Assembly: GCA_023014335.1 (NCBI GenBank)
Contig: JAECYW010000004.1
Span: forward strand, 248,001 to 312,000
Direction of reading: 5' to 3'
Source: Galerina marginata
Lineage: Eukaryota > Basidiomycota > Agaricomycetes > Agaricales > Galerinaceae
DNA length: 64,000 nucleotides
In this document: positions 30,713 to 43,197 of the stretch, piece by piece
Layout: the number at the start of each line of letters is the position of its first letter
Numbering within the stretch: position 1 is the stretch's first letter
Translations under genes and position numbers: made by a program
Notes under the pieces: generated by a model
Told to the model about the DNA's origin: nothing
What the model saw: the letters and a program-made list of their open reading frames with translations, nothing else
Databases searched by the model: none

Positions 30713-33700
30713 GGTGGTGGCAACGAGCAGACGTGCACCGGGCTCTCAACATTGGTAAACATAACGGCAAGAAGTTATCGCACAGCCGACATATTAGCGA
30801 TAGCCACATGCCGAATGAAAAGTCCACTCCACAAGACGGCTTGAAAGGTTCATCCGGTGCCTATTTTTGAATGCGAAGTTGTCCTTAAGGCAGCTTGGTT
30901 AATTATAAGAAACCTGTAACTCCGTATCAAGCGGGATGCCTAATGCACTAGTTCCGCTCTAAACCAGTCGGTTCCCTCCAGAATCCAGAATCGACCGAAG
31001 CAGAATGCGGAGGAGATAGGCTGAATGCCGCGCAAAGTATGCGGTGTCAGAAAGCTCGTCGACGGTCGTTGTCAGACCTTTGTTGACCGAAACTTCCGGA
31101 AATCGATGGATGAGTTTTTTCGCAAAGCTTTCGGTCAACAAACTCCGGCCCGCGCGGTTTTCCACCTCTAAACAATCTTTTAACCTGTGTCTTTTTTCTT
31201 GTATCTCATCCAAAGACCTTTGTCTATTCTTGTCCTGGCAAGGAAATGTCGCATGTTCAAGACGATGTCTTTGGAATTAGCTGAATGAACACCAACAACA
31301 ACACCAAGTTCCAACTGGCAAACGATTTGGCAGCATAGTCGCAGGCTTTGACAGAATTGAATGTGAACGGTACACATTCATCTATCATTGTCTATTTCCC
31401 TGCATTCTCGTCACTAATTCGCCTCTTCCATTCAGCCTAGCCGATGATATTGGCCTCGTCGACTATATTGCTCGCCATTCCTCTCCGAAGTCGAATTCTA
31501 CTCGAGTAGCTAGAGTCGGGACCGTTTACAAGACGTTCAACCATGTTCAGCCCTGCCTGGAACTCAGCAAGACGGAAACTTGGAAGCTGAGATGAGGCAG
31601 ACGTGCAGCGCGACAGAGGACATAGAGGTACGTCCTTGTTAGTCCTTCGTTGTCGTCGTTATCACTGTCTTGCTTTTTTTACAGTACCAGTTCCTTTTCA
31701 TCTGCTGTCTGATCTACTTACTACTGTGGATATAATCTCAAGTTAAATGTTCAACAAAGTTTTGTTCTGGCTATGTAGAAGCTCCCCGGTACATAGGAGA
31801 TTTGCCGTTTTGAGACCCCGTCATCGTTCCGGTTGCATCAACTTTCCGAACCTCCACCATCAACTTTGGGAGGAAGCTAGCCTCAAGAGCGGGTAGTCGT
31901 GTGGTGTAAGGACGCATATACTCGGATACAAAGACCCATAAAGTTCGTTTCTCGTCGTCTACTCTATGTTTCCGGCTAACCTGAACTATCCCCTCAGCCC
32001 GAGTTGGGGTTTCGTCCTTGGAATACTGCCTCCCGGCGCACCAACCTCAAAACTCACGATAAACCACCATTAGAAAGACTTTGCTCCTCAACTCCACCAC
32101 CCCGACTCTCAACCCGTCAAACGCGAATTCCCTGTCCACTGGATGGGTAGGTGCTAGTGCGAGTTGTGAAGTCGGATAACGTGCTTCATCGTTTGTCAAA
32201 TAGGTGAAAAGCGAGTATACGGACGCGTTTTTCATCGTTTCGTCAGTGTTGGTGTCGTTAACGATGCATGTATGCGCATCCCAGGGCCCCGTTCCCGCTC
32301 GCGCACTAGGTGACCCAGGCCCAATGTCGAACTCAAACCTGAGACTTGAGTTAGCACCGCATACATTCCGTTCAGTCAATTTCAGCCATTCAGCGCTACA
32401 TGCACTGGCGAAACTTGGCAGCCCGAGAGGAAATAGTCACGATCAAGTAGGGCGATGACAGAAGCAGGCGCTTTTTCCTTAATTCACAAAATTCAGAGCT
32501 ATCGTCGTTGATACCAACTTTTCTAGACCCGAGGTCCTTTCGATGGCGGGCTTGGCCTCCGCGGTGTACATAATCCCAAGTTGGACGTTCAATCACGCTC
32601 AGCACCGGGTATGGGGTAGAGGGGTCGAAGGTCGGAAGTTTAGCGTCTCACAGTCGCTTCCAACATTCTAGATTCGTCAATGTTCTGATCTCTAGCGTCA
32701 ATATCGTACGGAAATTAGAAGCCACTTTGGCGGTTGGACGTGCGATATTCTAGATACACGGGTATGTCTCTCTTAACCTCTCTTTTCTTGTCGCAACCGC
32801 AGCATATGTCCACAATTGCAAGTTAAATTAATCTTCAATCTATTCACGACGTCCTCACAGAAAGATACGACAACGCCCGATTCAACCTCGCCCATATCGC
32901 TGACGGCGCTTCGAGGTCTGATCTTTGTGTCTGCTACGCGATCGACAGATTCTCGTCGATGTTTCTCGTTCTTGTGGTTTCTGGCCATCTACTGCCATAA
33001 ACCTGATCGTGTTAGGTCGAACTTCGACTCTTATCAATGTTATCTTCATGTGAAAAGCTCTCGCTCCTCAGAGTCGTCGCTCGCGTCGGCTCCGGGATCT
33101 GGTTTAACTTAATTGCCTTATACATATGATTGTACATACTGGACTTTAACTTTGCCCAACCTTCCCTCGAAGGTGGATGTCAAAATACAATATACCATGT
33201 TATTTCGCTTCCGTTCGGCAAGGTCTTGGTGTCCTTTCTTGCCTGGTCGTATTTCAACTGCACCCAGTCGATTCTCAGGCCATGCCATCAGGCGTTCGAA
33301 TGCTGAAGCTCACAGCTGATTGCGAAAGTATCAAAACGGCCTCCATAGCATGCTCCTCGTGTTTTCGTCATAATTTATCCCTTCTGGTCAGATTAATTTC
33401 CGCAGACACCAACGCACCTGGCAGGATGACGCTTCCCAATATCGGAAATATACTAAGCAAGCAGCCTTTTAAAACCAAAAAAATTACAAAAAAATCCTCG
33501 ATAAAGTACCAAAAGCATTCACGGCCTGTTCCGTAAATTGACTTCCTTTGTCGATGACGATTGTTGGTTATATGGTGGAAAAGAGTCGATCAAAATCGAT
33601 TAACCTATCGAGTTCGTGAGTGCGATTCCTCTGAGCCCTCGACGGCGAATCGGCTATCAACAACCTTGGGACGAGGTCGTGGCGGTGGAGCATCAAGTGA

Positions 33701-33814
33701 GTTGGATCTATCAAGTCAATAAACCAGAGCTGGTTATAGTCGTCCTAGAAGCGGCAGGATGAAAGGTAAGTGCCCGGTCTCAACGTATCTCCTGAAATCT
33801 CACATTCATCAGCT
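30713..33814. other. Gene-free stretch, 3.1 kb
   Basis: It contains the P450 promoter side and copy 2 of the 160-bp repeat (31015-31170). The minus frame 32379-32047 (110 residues) is the longest but has no recognisable motif and no exon partners. I see no other gene. Confidence 0.4.
31015..31170 (+). repeat. Copy 2 of a 160-bp dispersed repeat (other copy 9738-9900)
   Basis: It shares tgcggtgtcag, cctttg, tttttcgcaaagctt and ggcccg in the same order with 9738-9900. The minus strand is open here (84-residue frame 31213-30959 with SLLTESFAKKLIHRFPEVSV), which may be a fragment of an old gene. Confidence 0.6.
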
Positions 33815-34450
33815 TCAAGGCGACCTGAAGTGCTAAAATCGGTATTAGTCTTATCTTAGCCTACGAAATTTACTTACGGCGTTGTTTTCCACAGTAAGGA
33901 CAAAGTGCTTGTGTTGAGGAGCTGGACGTTTCACAGTGATCCTATTAAATAATCAGCATACTGATTGAAAGTTTGTCGATAACTTGATGGGTGGGTTGAC
34001 TCACGAATAGGCAAAGTCGCCAACCTTTTTGATATTCCATCGCAGCGCGGGTGCAGCTTTAGACAGCACTGGTACCCAGTCACTTTCCGAGAATGCTGAT
34101 CTCTGCACATTCAGAAATGCTCCTACTCGGATATTCTTAATCGTCGCCTTCCCATTTCCGAGATGCTGAATTTCCCACTGGCTGGCGGTTAGAAATCGCT
34201 CTGCCAGATAATAGATTGACAAACGCACGACATGATGATGTCCAAGATCTTCCTGGGACACTGCACACCTGTGCGCATCGCCCTCGGCCGGTGCTGAGTG
34301 GATCGCATCGCCTTTTAAAGTCTGGATTATATACATCCCTCCGCCGTCAGGAAGTGTGGTCAGGGAGTCCTCGACAATCTTCCATTGAAAGGCGTTGATG
34401 TTCTCGATTCGATATTTGAGGTTCGAAGGAGGTAAGGTGAAAGAGTCCAT
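33815..34450 (-). CDS. Beta-trefoil (ricin-B-like) candidate, small cytosolic protein
   Basis: I assign three exons, 34450-34005, 33941-33878 and 33832-33815, giving 175 residues. The last exon is only 18 bp and is the least certain part. There is no signal peptide. Several segments have the spaced W-x-I / G-x-I / N pattern of beta-trefoil repeats: FQWKIVEDS, GGGMYIIQTL, WEIQHLGNGKATIKN followed by GAFLNV, and LRWNIKKVGDFAYS. Fungal proteins of this size and fold include ricin-B-type lectins and mycocypin-like protease inhibitors. The sequence alone does not tell which, so I give no activity. A broken paralogue with part of the promoter lies at 42415-42575. The next gene is an LPMO, 0.5 kb upstream on the same strand. 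Confidence 0.65.
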
Positions 34451-34964
34451 GAGTGAGAACTACGCACACTGGGCCGGTGGGATTTATGATGGAAGCTTGG
34501 CTAATTATAACTCCTTTATTTGCTTACTAAGTTTTTTGAATGACGTCATCACGGTCTGGAATGCTATGGGCCCGTTATCTAGCCGAATTGGTGGCCAAGC
34601 GCGGCACATTGGCGGCACAAATAGCTATGTCGAACAAGTAAGAACGGCGCCTATTACCCTCGGCCAGATCAGGAGACAAGTTTGATCTGCGAAAGTGGTT
34701 ACTGAAAAACTTGAATTTCGACATTGAGTTACAAGTACACGACTTCTAGCAAATAGTGGTGACGGGGCTGCAGTATGCGAGACGGGTAAACCACGAAACA
34801 CATTGGGAATGAGCCTGGGCCGAGTTTCGGTACATAAACTAGAGTGCTGAGTTTTTTTTTTTTTCTTTTTAACATATGAAATACGATGGAACAAAAGAGA
34901 AACAAAATTCAAAGAAGGAAAAGGGAAAAACTGCGACGTGGTGGATAGGGATTAGACGAACTGC
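34451..34964. other. Intergenic, promoter side of the beta-trefoil gene
   Basis: It includes a promoter segment (ctcacggtctgga type words near 34540-34570) that recurs near 42660-42690, and an 18-base T tract interrupted by one C near 34852-34870. No gene is seen. Confidence 0.4.
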
Positions 34965-35657
34965 TTAAGACGAGGGACCTTGGATGAAAAGGAGATTTTG
35001 TAGAGCTTTATTCGCACTGGGAACGGCGTTGGCCGACCCTGAGCTATTCAACGCATTTGCTTCGGTTCCCGGCACTCCAAGAGGCATAGCGATGGGCACC
35101 TGGGTGGCTGCGGCACCTGCGGGTACTCCAGTTTGGGTAGGATTGAGAAGAAGATCAACGCATGAATAGAACGCGTTGGGGGTGTCACCAATATTCCAGC
35201 GGGCAAGGACCGTCTGCCTCCCGGTGAAGCCGTTCATGGGGACCGAGTGGACAACCGTGAATGGGGGAGTGGCGTTGAATTCATTGAAAGAGGTGAGCAA
35301 GGCGTTGTTTTGAGTCAGCATAAAGTATTCCCATGTAGTGGTCCTGTGGGGCGCGGTGAGCGTCCAGGTGAAGGAAAGAGAGTCGATGCCAGGGGGAACT
35401 GTGAAGAAATGGGGCTCCCACAAGGCTTCCTCGTTGAGCTCAGGGAAATTCCCGCCACCGTTGCACAAAAACGATCCCTGCAGCGCCTCGACGCTCTGTG
35501 GCTCCCACTGAACGGGACCACAGCCAGGGACCTGGCCATCCCTGCAACGAGCTTGACGGCTTGGCGGCTCAGAAACATAGCCATGCGCGGAGACAGACGT
35601 CACAGCAATATGCAAAATGGCGAGCGCGAGAGCAGAGAGGATGGAAATGTTGATCAT
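34965..35657 (-). CDS. AA10-type lytic polysaccharide monooxygenase, secreted
   Basis: An intact single-exon frame of 230 residues from the ATG at 35657. A signal peptide of 24 residues (MINISILSALALAILHIAVT) ends so that His25 becomes the mature N-terminus: HGYVSEPPSRQARC. This His and His104 in LTAPHRTTTWEYF form the copper histidine brace. NAFYSCVDL near residue 161 holds the axial Phe, and CGPVQWEPQSVEA is the other family signature. AA10 enzymes oxidatively cleave chitin or cellulose outside the cell. The catalytic domain of about 150 residues is followed by a low-complexity tail without a carbohydrate-binding module or clear GPI signal. AA10 is mainly bacterial and viral and rare in fungi (a known example is in Ustilago), so transfer is worth testing. 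The lack of introns fits this but does not prove it. Confidence 0.9.
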   Translation of the reverse strand: MINISILSALALAILHIAVTSVSAHGYVSEPPSRQARCRDGQVPGCGPVQWEPQSVEALQGSFLCNGGGNFPELNEEALWEPHFFTVPPGIDSLSFTWTLTAPHRTTTWEYFMLTQNNALLTSFNEFNATPPFTVVHSVPMNGFTGRQTVLARWNIGDTPNAFYSCVDLLLNPTQTGVPAGAAATQVPIAMPLGVPGTEANALNSSGSANAVPSANKALQNLLFIQGPSS

Positions 35658-38600
35658 GAAGGGCAAATTGGTTGATATAATTCGGATGAGCTTGATAGAG
35701 ACCTATTGGATACATAGATAAAGAGTCAATGCGCCGAGGACAGTATGAGCGGCGAGTAAGTACTTACTCGAAGGCTGGTATAAGAGTCAAAGTACGAGAG
35801 CTGGGCCTGACTCTCATTGACGCGTCTGAGCCAACTTATGTATCGATTTCATGTTACCACGGGCCGGTAGCGCACCGTAGATATCTTAGCGGTGTTTGGT
35901 GCACTTTAATTACCGAAAGCAGCTCCGCGAATGTCAGGCCGTGTCAAGGTGAACTAGACTTTCCAGAAGCTTGACGTGAGATTCCTCGGACATATGTGAT
36001 GTTGAGCCTTTGAGCGTTCAGATTTAACGACTCAATTGGTTCACTGGGTCCGAGATTTTCACTTACTGTAATGGGTTGTAAAATTTCCCTGGCTTAAAGC
36101 GTTCAAGACGTCAATTGTCATCAAGTGCCTGATTCCGAATTTAGACGCCCGGTAAGCCGGCCCTACAAGACCTTCCACAAAAGCTACGTCAACAGTCGCT
36201 AACAGTAACGCTTTTTTGTGACGAAGCTGTGTGCATTTATGCACGGTCAGACACAAGGACATGGTTTTTTGGAAGTCAATGAGTCGAGGATAGAAGGTGT
36301 ATTTGGCTTTGAAGGTCAGGGCTAACATCCGGAAATATTCCAAACGTGGACGCATGAAGGAAGTTTGACTTCGGAAAGGCAGGAAATTTGTTAAATTATC
36401 ATAGAAAAAAATGCAGCAAAAGCGGTTTCCTCATTACTAATATTATAAGTTTGATCGATAAATATGGGCTCCTTGAGAAGTTTGTAACTACAACCTGTCG
36501 TCTTGCGATCACCTGTGCGCACCATATGTTCTAAGACTTCCAAGAAAAGTTAAGTGACATAGATAACGAGTGTAGACCATGTTCCTTCTGATACGTGAAG
36601 TTCACGTAAATAAAAATATACATACTTTGTGCAGTTTCAGAACGTGAGGATCCCGAATTCTCCAACTTGCACCGGCCAAAGATGACTGAGTAGTCGATAA
36701 CAATGTGACAATGGAAATAATTGTCAACACCTTTCCTGAAATTAATATCTAACAATACAACCTTGCCGTTGCATCTCTGGTGTGGATGATTCAAAAAAAG
36801 TGAGATTGAATTTATGATTAAAAAATCAAACAGCAAATTTAGTATTTACCGATTAGGAGTTCTACTGCAAGTATTTAAGCGTGAATAAAGGCCAGGACTC
36901 CACACTAAAACAAGGTTTTGGTCCCTTGGTGAACATCCTAATTTCGTACGATGTCGTATAGGCTGTATTCGTCGTTTTCCATAGAACACGAAATGGTTTC
37001 TGTTTCCTTCACGAAGGTAGATATTCCTGGAGTTGTTTTCTCGCACCAAGACCGATGTCAGGGCAGTGGCACTTGAAACCTACCCAAATCTTGGACGTAG
37101 CCACTTCTCTAGGGTTCCAATCGGCTAAATATTTTAATTCTCAAAAAAATATCGGACGTTTTCACAGCTAAGCGTTCGGAGCAGCTCACCCCTCGTACCT
37201 CGGGACCGCGTTAATATTAGGTCTCGTCCGAATAGCCGGTGTCTAAACATTATATCCCAATGGGAGTCATATTCAACAACGAAGCTGGATATAATTAACA
37301 TCCTAGCAAACCCTCGCATTATATTGGTCTCGGTCCTGTGAGTGGCCGCTAACTGGCAGGATTCTTGGTGCAGCAATGCGCGATTAAAACTTCTTTGACA
37401 CCTAAATGAGAAAATGCACGTCGCTGAGATCGGTTGGTGTAAATTTCCGAGGTCACGGTAAGGGACCGGGTATCTCTGACATCGCGTATTTCTATATATA
37501 GTAACGCAGCAATTGCGCCACCGAAGCTTGAATCGGAAGGAAGCAGTTACAACGGCGATAGTTGTTTACAGTTCTACGCCTAAGATGCATTCACTAAAAT
37601 CTTGTTCCATTCCTTCAAATAACCGGCAGGAAACCTTTCCGTAATATTTATTTATTGATCCACGCAATGGGTTACGGAAAGAAGAAAGCAAGCGCCTCCG
37701 ATCTTTATGGACTTGCAGCAACTTATGCGTAGATCTGTCTTACAGCTTTCTGTTTCTGGGCATTTATTACTTGCTAGATGCTGTGATCAGCCTAATCGGT
37801 TATATTCTATCATCGGCATGTAATGATATTGTTGCCTAGGGGCTTATAGCGGAGCAGCTCGAAAAAATTCGGTAAGAAGCTAGGCACTTCAGTTTTGAAA
37901 AATCTATGCAAATTAAATTCTTTGTCGGCCAATCGGTGACCATGGGAGGATGGCTTGGTTGAGAATACGAAGAAGTCGCTTACAAAAACCCATGGTCAGC
38001 TGATGATTTGAGCTGAAGGTACTTACAGGTTTTAATTAAGGCTCAATGGGAATTCTGCATTGATAAGCTGCCTACATCTTGCCGTGAATCTTAAATATGG
38101 AATGTGGCAACGAAATTGGAGCAAACAAGTCACACCAGGATGTTTTGGATGGGAGTAACGTTTACAAATTCCTTCCAAGTTCCTCAAGTAAACTTGAATC
38201 GGACAGAGAAGCGCTGGAATCGGGCGTTCAAGGATCCAAATCGCGGAGGAAATAGTGTCTCAACCTTCCCCCATGACAGCAATGGTAAGGTGACCTGGTT
38301 CTTAAAATCCGACTTGATTATACAGGGGCGCAATTTTAAGTTTAGGTTTGGGGTTGTTTCAAAAGGTTTCAAAATAAAGATCTCTTCCTGTCGTCCCTAA
38401 GCACCAACGCCATGTCGGGAAAATCGAGATTGGCATAAATGCGGAGACCTGACGAGATCAACCCATATCAGTGCATCACCTTTTCGGGGGGCAGACATGG
38501 TTCAGTAATCATTTATATCGTATTGGCACCCTGACGTGTGTGGCGTCTACTTTCAGTACTGACCACGATGACCAATACTGACGAGAAGGCTCACCAAAGT

Positions 38601-39235
38601 TTTGGTGGCTAGGGAGTATTACCCGCTGACCAGGTTGATCAAAAGTCGTCAGAGTGATCACCTTGTACCAGCAAGATATTGCTGCTGAATGGTGATATTT
38701 CCACCTCAGTTGCGCAGAAAAAATATCATTTACGGGCTGGTTTGCGGTCGCATATGGCTCAATCGAACCGTGGTCAAGTAATAGCATGGGTAATATTTTC
38801 ATGATGCATACAAATTTACAAATACGAAGCTGTAGAGTATACGCGCGCCTCGGCCAATTCTTGTACATACCCAAAAAGCTCGTCCAACTCGTGATCCGTG
38901 TGCTCTGCGATCTCTTTCAAGCGGTCACATCGTTGACCTCGCGCTTCAACCAATCCTCGTCGTCGCCATCGGGAGATATGACCCACCACCTTCTAAACTG
39001 GGGTCATCAACTCATCGGCGAAGTAGAGGACTTCTGCGCTACGATTAGTAAAACTGCCTGTAGATGGGTTTAAAATCTCACCTTTGCATTTCGAGTCCCG
39101 TCCTTAGCAGACGATGCTACAATCGAGAAGGCCCTAATCAGAGTTCTGGTTGTTGCTAAACCAATAGTGGACGGCGGGGTCAATGAGAGCGTCAAAGATC
39201 AAGATAAAGCAGGAATATCATGTTGTGCGGTTGCG
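35658..39235. other. Gene-free, AT-richer stretch, 3.6 kb
   Basis: Only short frames without motifs occur. The longest (minus 38874-38509, plus 38104-38400 and plus 38786-39073) show no family signal or exon chain. Confidence 0.45.
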
Positions 39236-39830
39236 TTATCCGATAGGCAAATATTCAGAGAGTTTCCGGATGCCGACTTGACTCAAGTCCGAGGAGAAGA
39301 GAGGCGGCCAAGGAGAAAGTAAAAGGGGACGGCACTGACAATTCATGGCGGAAATCACTTCAGCCTTTATAAGTTTTTGGGGTTGCTGCGCAGCAGGGTC
39401 AAAGTTGGAGCATGACGACTGAAACTCCAAGGGTGTGGAGTATGTTCTCGTCGCCGTTCTCGAACTCCACAGTCGTTACGGCACGATTGGGCAAGGACCT
39501 AAGCATCCTGATTCGGTGATTCCTGCAAGCACAGTAGGACTTGATTTTGGCATCGCTGAGGGAACATACAAGAAGATCGAAGAAAGCTGAGCGCGTCCCG
39601 CAAGCGGTGTAGTAGCTGCCTGCGCTGTTTGTTGCTGGGAGGTGGTAGAAGAAGGACAACCTTTCGCGATCGAATGGATGATAACGCCACGTGCACCTGG
39701 CCGGCAGTTGCCTAAATGGGACATGTTCGCCTCGAGTTGTTCGGCGTTGAACGTTAAGCGTTCAACTTCGAACTTTGCTGGGACCATGCTCGACGTAGGG
39801 GCATCTATATTGTTGTTGTCCTCCTAGTTC
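39236..39830 (-). pseudogene. Possible decayed F-box/LRR-type gene fragment
   Basis: Overlapping minus frames read KFEVERLTFNAEQLEANM and, in another frame, MLRSLPNRAVTTVEFENGDE. The second resembles leucine-rich stretches of agaricomycete F-box proteins. No F-box is visible and the frame changes several times. This is a weak call. Confidence 0.25.
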
Positions 39831-39836
39831 TCAATA

Positions 39837-42400
39837 TCTGCTCGTTTTCACCATAGCTCTTATAACGCAGCCTCAGTTGTGTTCAAGTTAGCTCAAATTT
39901 CCGAGTCATGACAAGATCCTGCCAGGTTCACCATTATCACTACTGGGGTGGGGAACTTTTGCTGGCGGTCAAAAGGTGAGTCACAGCGCTTGGATTTTGC
40001 CGAGGCATTTTGCTCTCATAATTGAGGGGTCCACAGGACGGCAAAATGAGAGAGGAAAACTCAAACGACGTACCCAGTCATTTTGACTCTTGTCAAAATA
40101 GTCCGGCCCCAGTAGTGTATGTATTCATGACGCTATCAACATAGATATGCACCTGCCTGTACCTATTTTGCCGTGATACGATGGCATTGCTGAGAATGAT
40201 GATTAGACATTGATCGGTACTGAAAATGACAGAAACTCAGCGCATCAGATGTGATATTCCTCCCCTTCCGAGGGTGACCAGAACTTGTGAGAATTATCAG
40301 AGGTGACGTGGGGTGATAACCTTCTGAGATGCCCACTGGGGAGAAGCATATCACAGACTGATTTTCTATACCAGTAGTTTACCAGTGGTGACGTGACCTG
40401 ATAATAGGCTGAAATGGCTGTCCGCGAGAAGGTGATCACCCCTCATATGTTCATCACCCGTCGCAACCATTGATATGCTACTTTCGATTTTTCCGACACA
40501 CTGGCAACCTTTCTAGGAATTCCTACGAAGACGAATTTTTTGTGTCGTTAGATTTTGTAATTTCTTTGTGGAAATCCGTTGTTAAACTAAGCTGAAGATT
40601 GCCTGTAGGGTACTCGAACATTTTATGGCCGAATGGACTGTATTATGACTGGAAAAACTTGGGTAGTTAATCTATGACTACCCATACGGGTTTTTTGATC
40701 TATGTACTTTATTAATCCGAAAATTTTTGCTAACTTTGTGGGTCTTTCGAAGTGAGAATGGGCGGATTTGATGACCTTCCACGCCAACAAGTCTGATGGA
40801 AACTAAAAGGTAGCGATGAGACTCCCATTGCTACCTTCTTTAGAATTCCATTTACATGCCTTCAGGTGGAATGACCTCAGCCAGGCAGCTGGCCTGTCGC
40901 AAAATTATCCTTCAGGGAACGATCAATCACGTTATAACTACTAAGACTTGGATTCTTTTAAGACATCCACGGCACGCCACTTCGTTCGCACCTAGATCAT
41001 GTCACTTATATCCTTCTAGGCTGGCGTACTGCTTTGGAACAAATCTGAAAGAGCTTTAGCAGCCAAAAATGGCAGGATTTGTTTCGGTCTCCCATGCTTT
41101 CCGTCCTAGAAACCTGCAGGTCCACTGATGACTGTTGATACATTCCACGTTCATTTGCAGGCGCGAAAGAAAAACCATTGCTGTGGCTCGAGTCTCACAG
41201 TTCTCATGTTTTCAGACCAGCTGTTCCTGTGGCACCGTCGCGCAATTGGCGGAATTCACACTTCTGATTGCGATAAGCCCAGCCTATGAAATAACTTCGA
41301 ATTACAGGAGCTCGGTGAAAGATCTGTAACCCTTATCGCTGAAGGACAGCGTGGTTGGTTTAATTTTCCGTATCATCCTTTTCCCGGTTACCTATGGGGT
41401 AGGTCTATTTTGTTTCTTACTAATTACTCGTTTTTTAGTCAGTACCACGGATCTCGCTACATTTAATACGTGTTTCCCAATGATTAGGTTAGTTTAAACC
41501 CTCTAGTATTCAATTCAACTCCTCGTATTTGATGCCCTCTGATCAAGTAGTATATTTACCCAATCACTTTGTTTTATTTGCGATTCACTTACCTTTCTAA
41601 ATCTTCCTCGTTTCGGAACTCGCTTCGTCCGGTTGTAGCTATGAAATTGGTCTTTCCATTGCCGACTCGGAACTTGTGGAAGTGTGTAGTCCAATGTGAA
41701 TTAACTCTTTCTCTACATTTGCATTAACTAGATACGAGGTACGACCCGGCCTATACTGCAGAGGTGGTTATTTTTATTTTAACTTGATCCTTGTTCAAGT
41801 CCTTACCCAGATGGCATGGGGATAGGTAGGCCTTTCAATAAGGTAGAACGTAATTTACGCCTCAATCTCAGCAGCACAACAGTCACAAGGTTCGAGATTC
41901 CTGTTACTCCGTTTCGTGTTGCCTGGGTCGTGATATTCCGGCTAAGATTGTCGCATTCATTGAATCCCATGCATTGCCTTCATAACTTTCTTTTGTTCGG
42001 CCATGATTTCACATGTCCATCTCCTCGAAGATCTCGATTTACACGTTCAATGGTCCAATGAACGGCTAGGCTCAACGGGACCTTGAACAAGTAGATGTGG
42101 GCCATTTTCGACTCTCTTGGTCCACATCCCTCCCGTCATATCGTGTCCCGGCACGGTTATTACTCAATGGTTACTATTCTACACCTGCCTCTCGCCGAGG
42201 GTTTCCAGGCGCAATTCATATCGAAGCCTTGCTGCCATGTCATAGAGAGCCACTCTTAGCTACTGCACCCCGAACGAATGTCTGTCCACACCTGTTTACC
42301 GCTACTTGTTTGACGGGGCTGCGTTTATGCTGCACTAAATTTAAGGCCAAACTTCCAACATATCAAAGCATAGTAGTCGAGGGACGGCTCTTGCCCGAGC
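39837..42400. other. Gene-free stretch, 2.5 kb
   Basis: I see no gene. An imperfect direct repeat of about 85 bp occurs at 40302 and 40387 (both start ggtgacgtg and contain gagaag). Confidence 0.4.
40302..40450. repeat. Imperfect tandem pair, about 85-bp period
   Basis: Both units start ggtgacgtg, continue with ctgataa/gtgataa, and contain gagaag then tgatcacc/catatcac. They are strongly diverged. Confidence 0.4.
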
Positions 42401-42414
42401 CCCGAAATCAGACG

Positions 42415-42575
42415 TGATTCCCGAATGCAAGCCTCAGCTGCCTCCACGCGTCGCATCATGTAGATCCCGCCGCCGTCACTGGCAGGAAGTGACGTCGGAG
42501 AGCCCTCGACGATCTTCCATCGAAAGGTTAGAATTTTCAATTCAGTAATTCAAATTTGAGCGTAGTAGGATGAAG
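42415..42575 (-). pseudogene. Broken copy of the beta-trefoil candidate gene
   Basis: The minus strand reads RWKIVEGSPTSLP then DGGGIYMMR, matching QWKIVEDSLTTLP and DGGGMYIIQ of the gene at 33815-34450. Upstream the start region reads SNLNY-stop-IEN against SNLKYRIEN, and a frameshift separates the two parts. No ATG equivalent is kept. Part of the promoter is also duplicated (42590-42720). Confidence 0.75.
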
Positions 42576-43197
42576 GTCCTTTATAATGAGGCGAACGACT
42601 ACTACTTACGAGTACACTCAGGTTGGTGGGCCAACTTAAGGAACTCCCAGGCCTCCAGGTTGTCATCATCACAGTCTGGATCCCTGTAGACTTATCCAAC
42701 TACATTATTCGACGGTAGTAGCTATTATGGAATTGTGAATCTCGTACCACTGCTATATCTACAAAAAAATAAGCGTCCATGTCAATCACTTGGTTAAACC
42801 AGGCACGGCACAGGAATACTAAAAACAATACAGGCCGTTTGAAATGACTATAAAAGCTAATAGTTAAGCTGCCGATCTTTGGTTCGTCGGCGCGATCTAC
42901 ACTGCAATTGCCAGTGTTCTGGCGAGGGTCTCGTAAATTGCTTCAAAACCGGCTTTACCAATACCAGAGGACGTAGGAGCAGGGGCGCCGTCGTTTATAC
43001 ATGCCTCAGGATCGTCGACAACAATGCCGTTTCTAAAGTAAAACACCGTCCACGGGTATGAGTTGGACCTGGGTATTGATCAAATCGCCATTAGTTCCCA
43101 TGAACGGCACGTTAAAGGAGTGATACCATTTCAGTTGGTAGAGTATGGTGAAATTTCGGGTACGAGTTCGTAAGGAAAATTGTCCAGTGAGACGGGG
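42576..43197. other. Intergenic
   Basis: The left part is the duplicated promoter of the beta-trefoil gene. No other feature is seen. Confidence 0.4.

Noticed and set aside
32047..32379. 110-residue minus frame
   Set aside because: No motif, no exon partners, no repeat copy. It may be chance, so I left it out of the gene list.
39236..39790. Full F-box gene
   Set aside because: Only isolated leucine-rich fragments in different frames are present; listed as a weak pseudogene fragment only.
41882..41896. ggttcgagattcc, resembling a tRNA T-loop or B box
   Set aside because: One base too long for the B-box consensus, and no cloverleaf can be folded from the preceding 70 bases.
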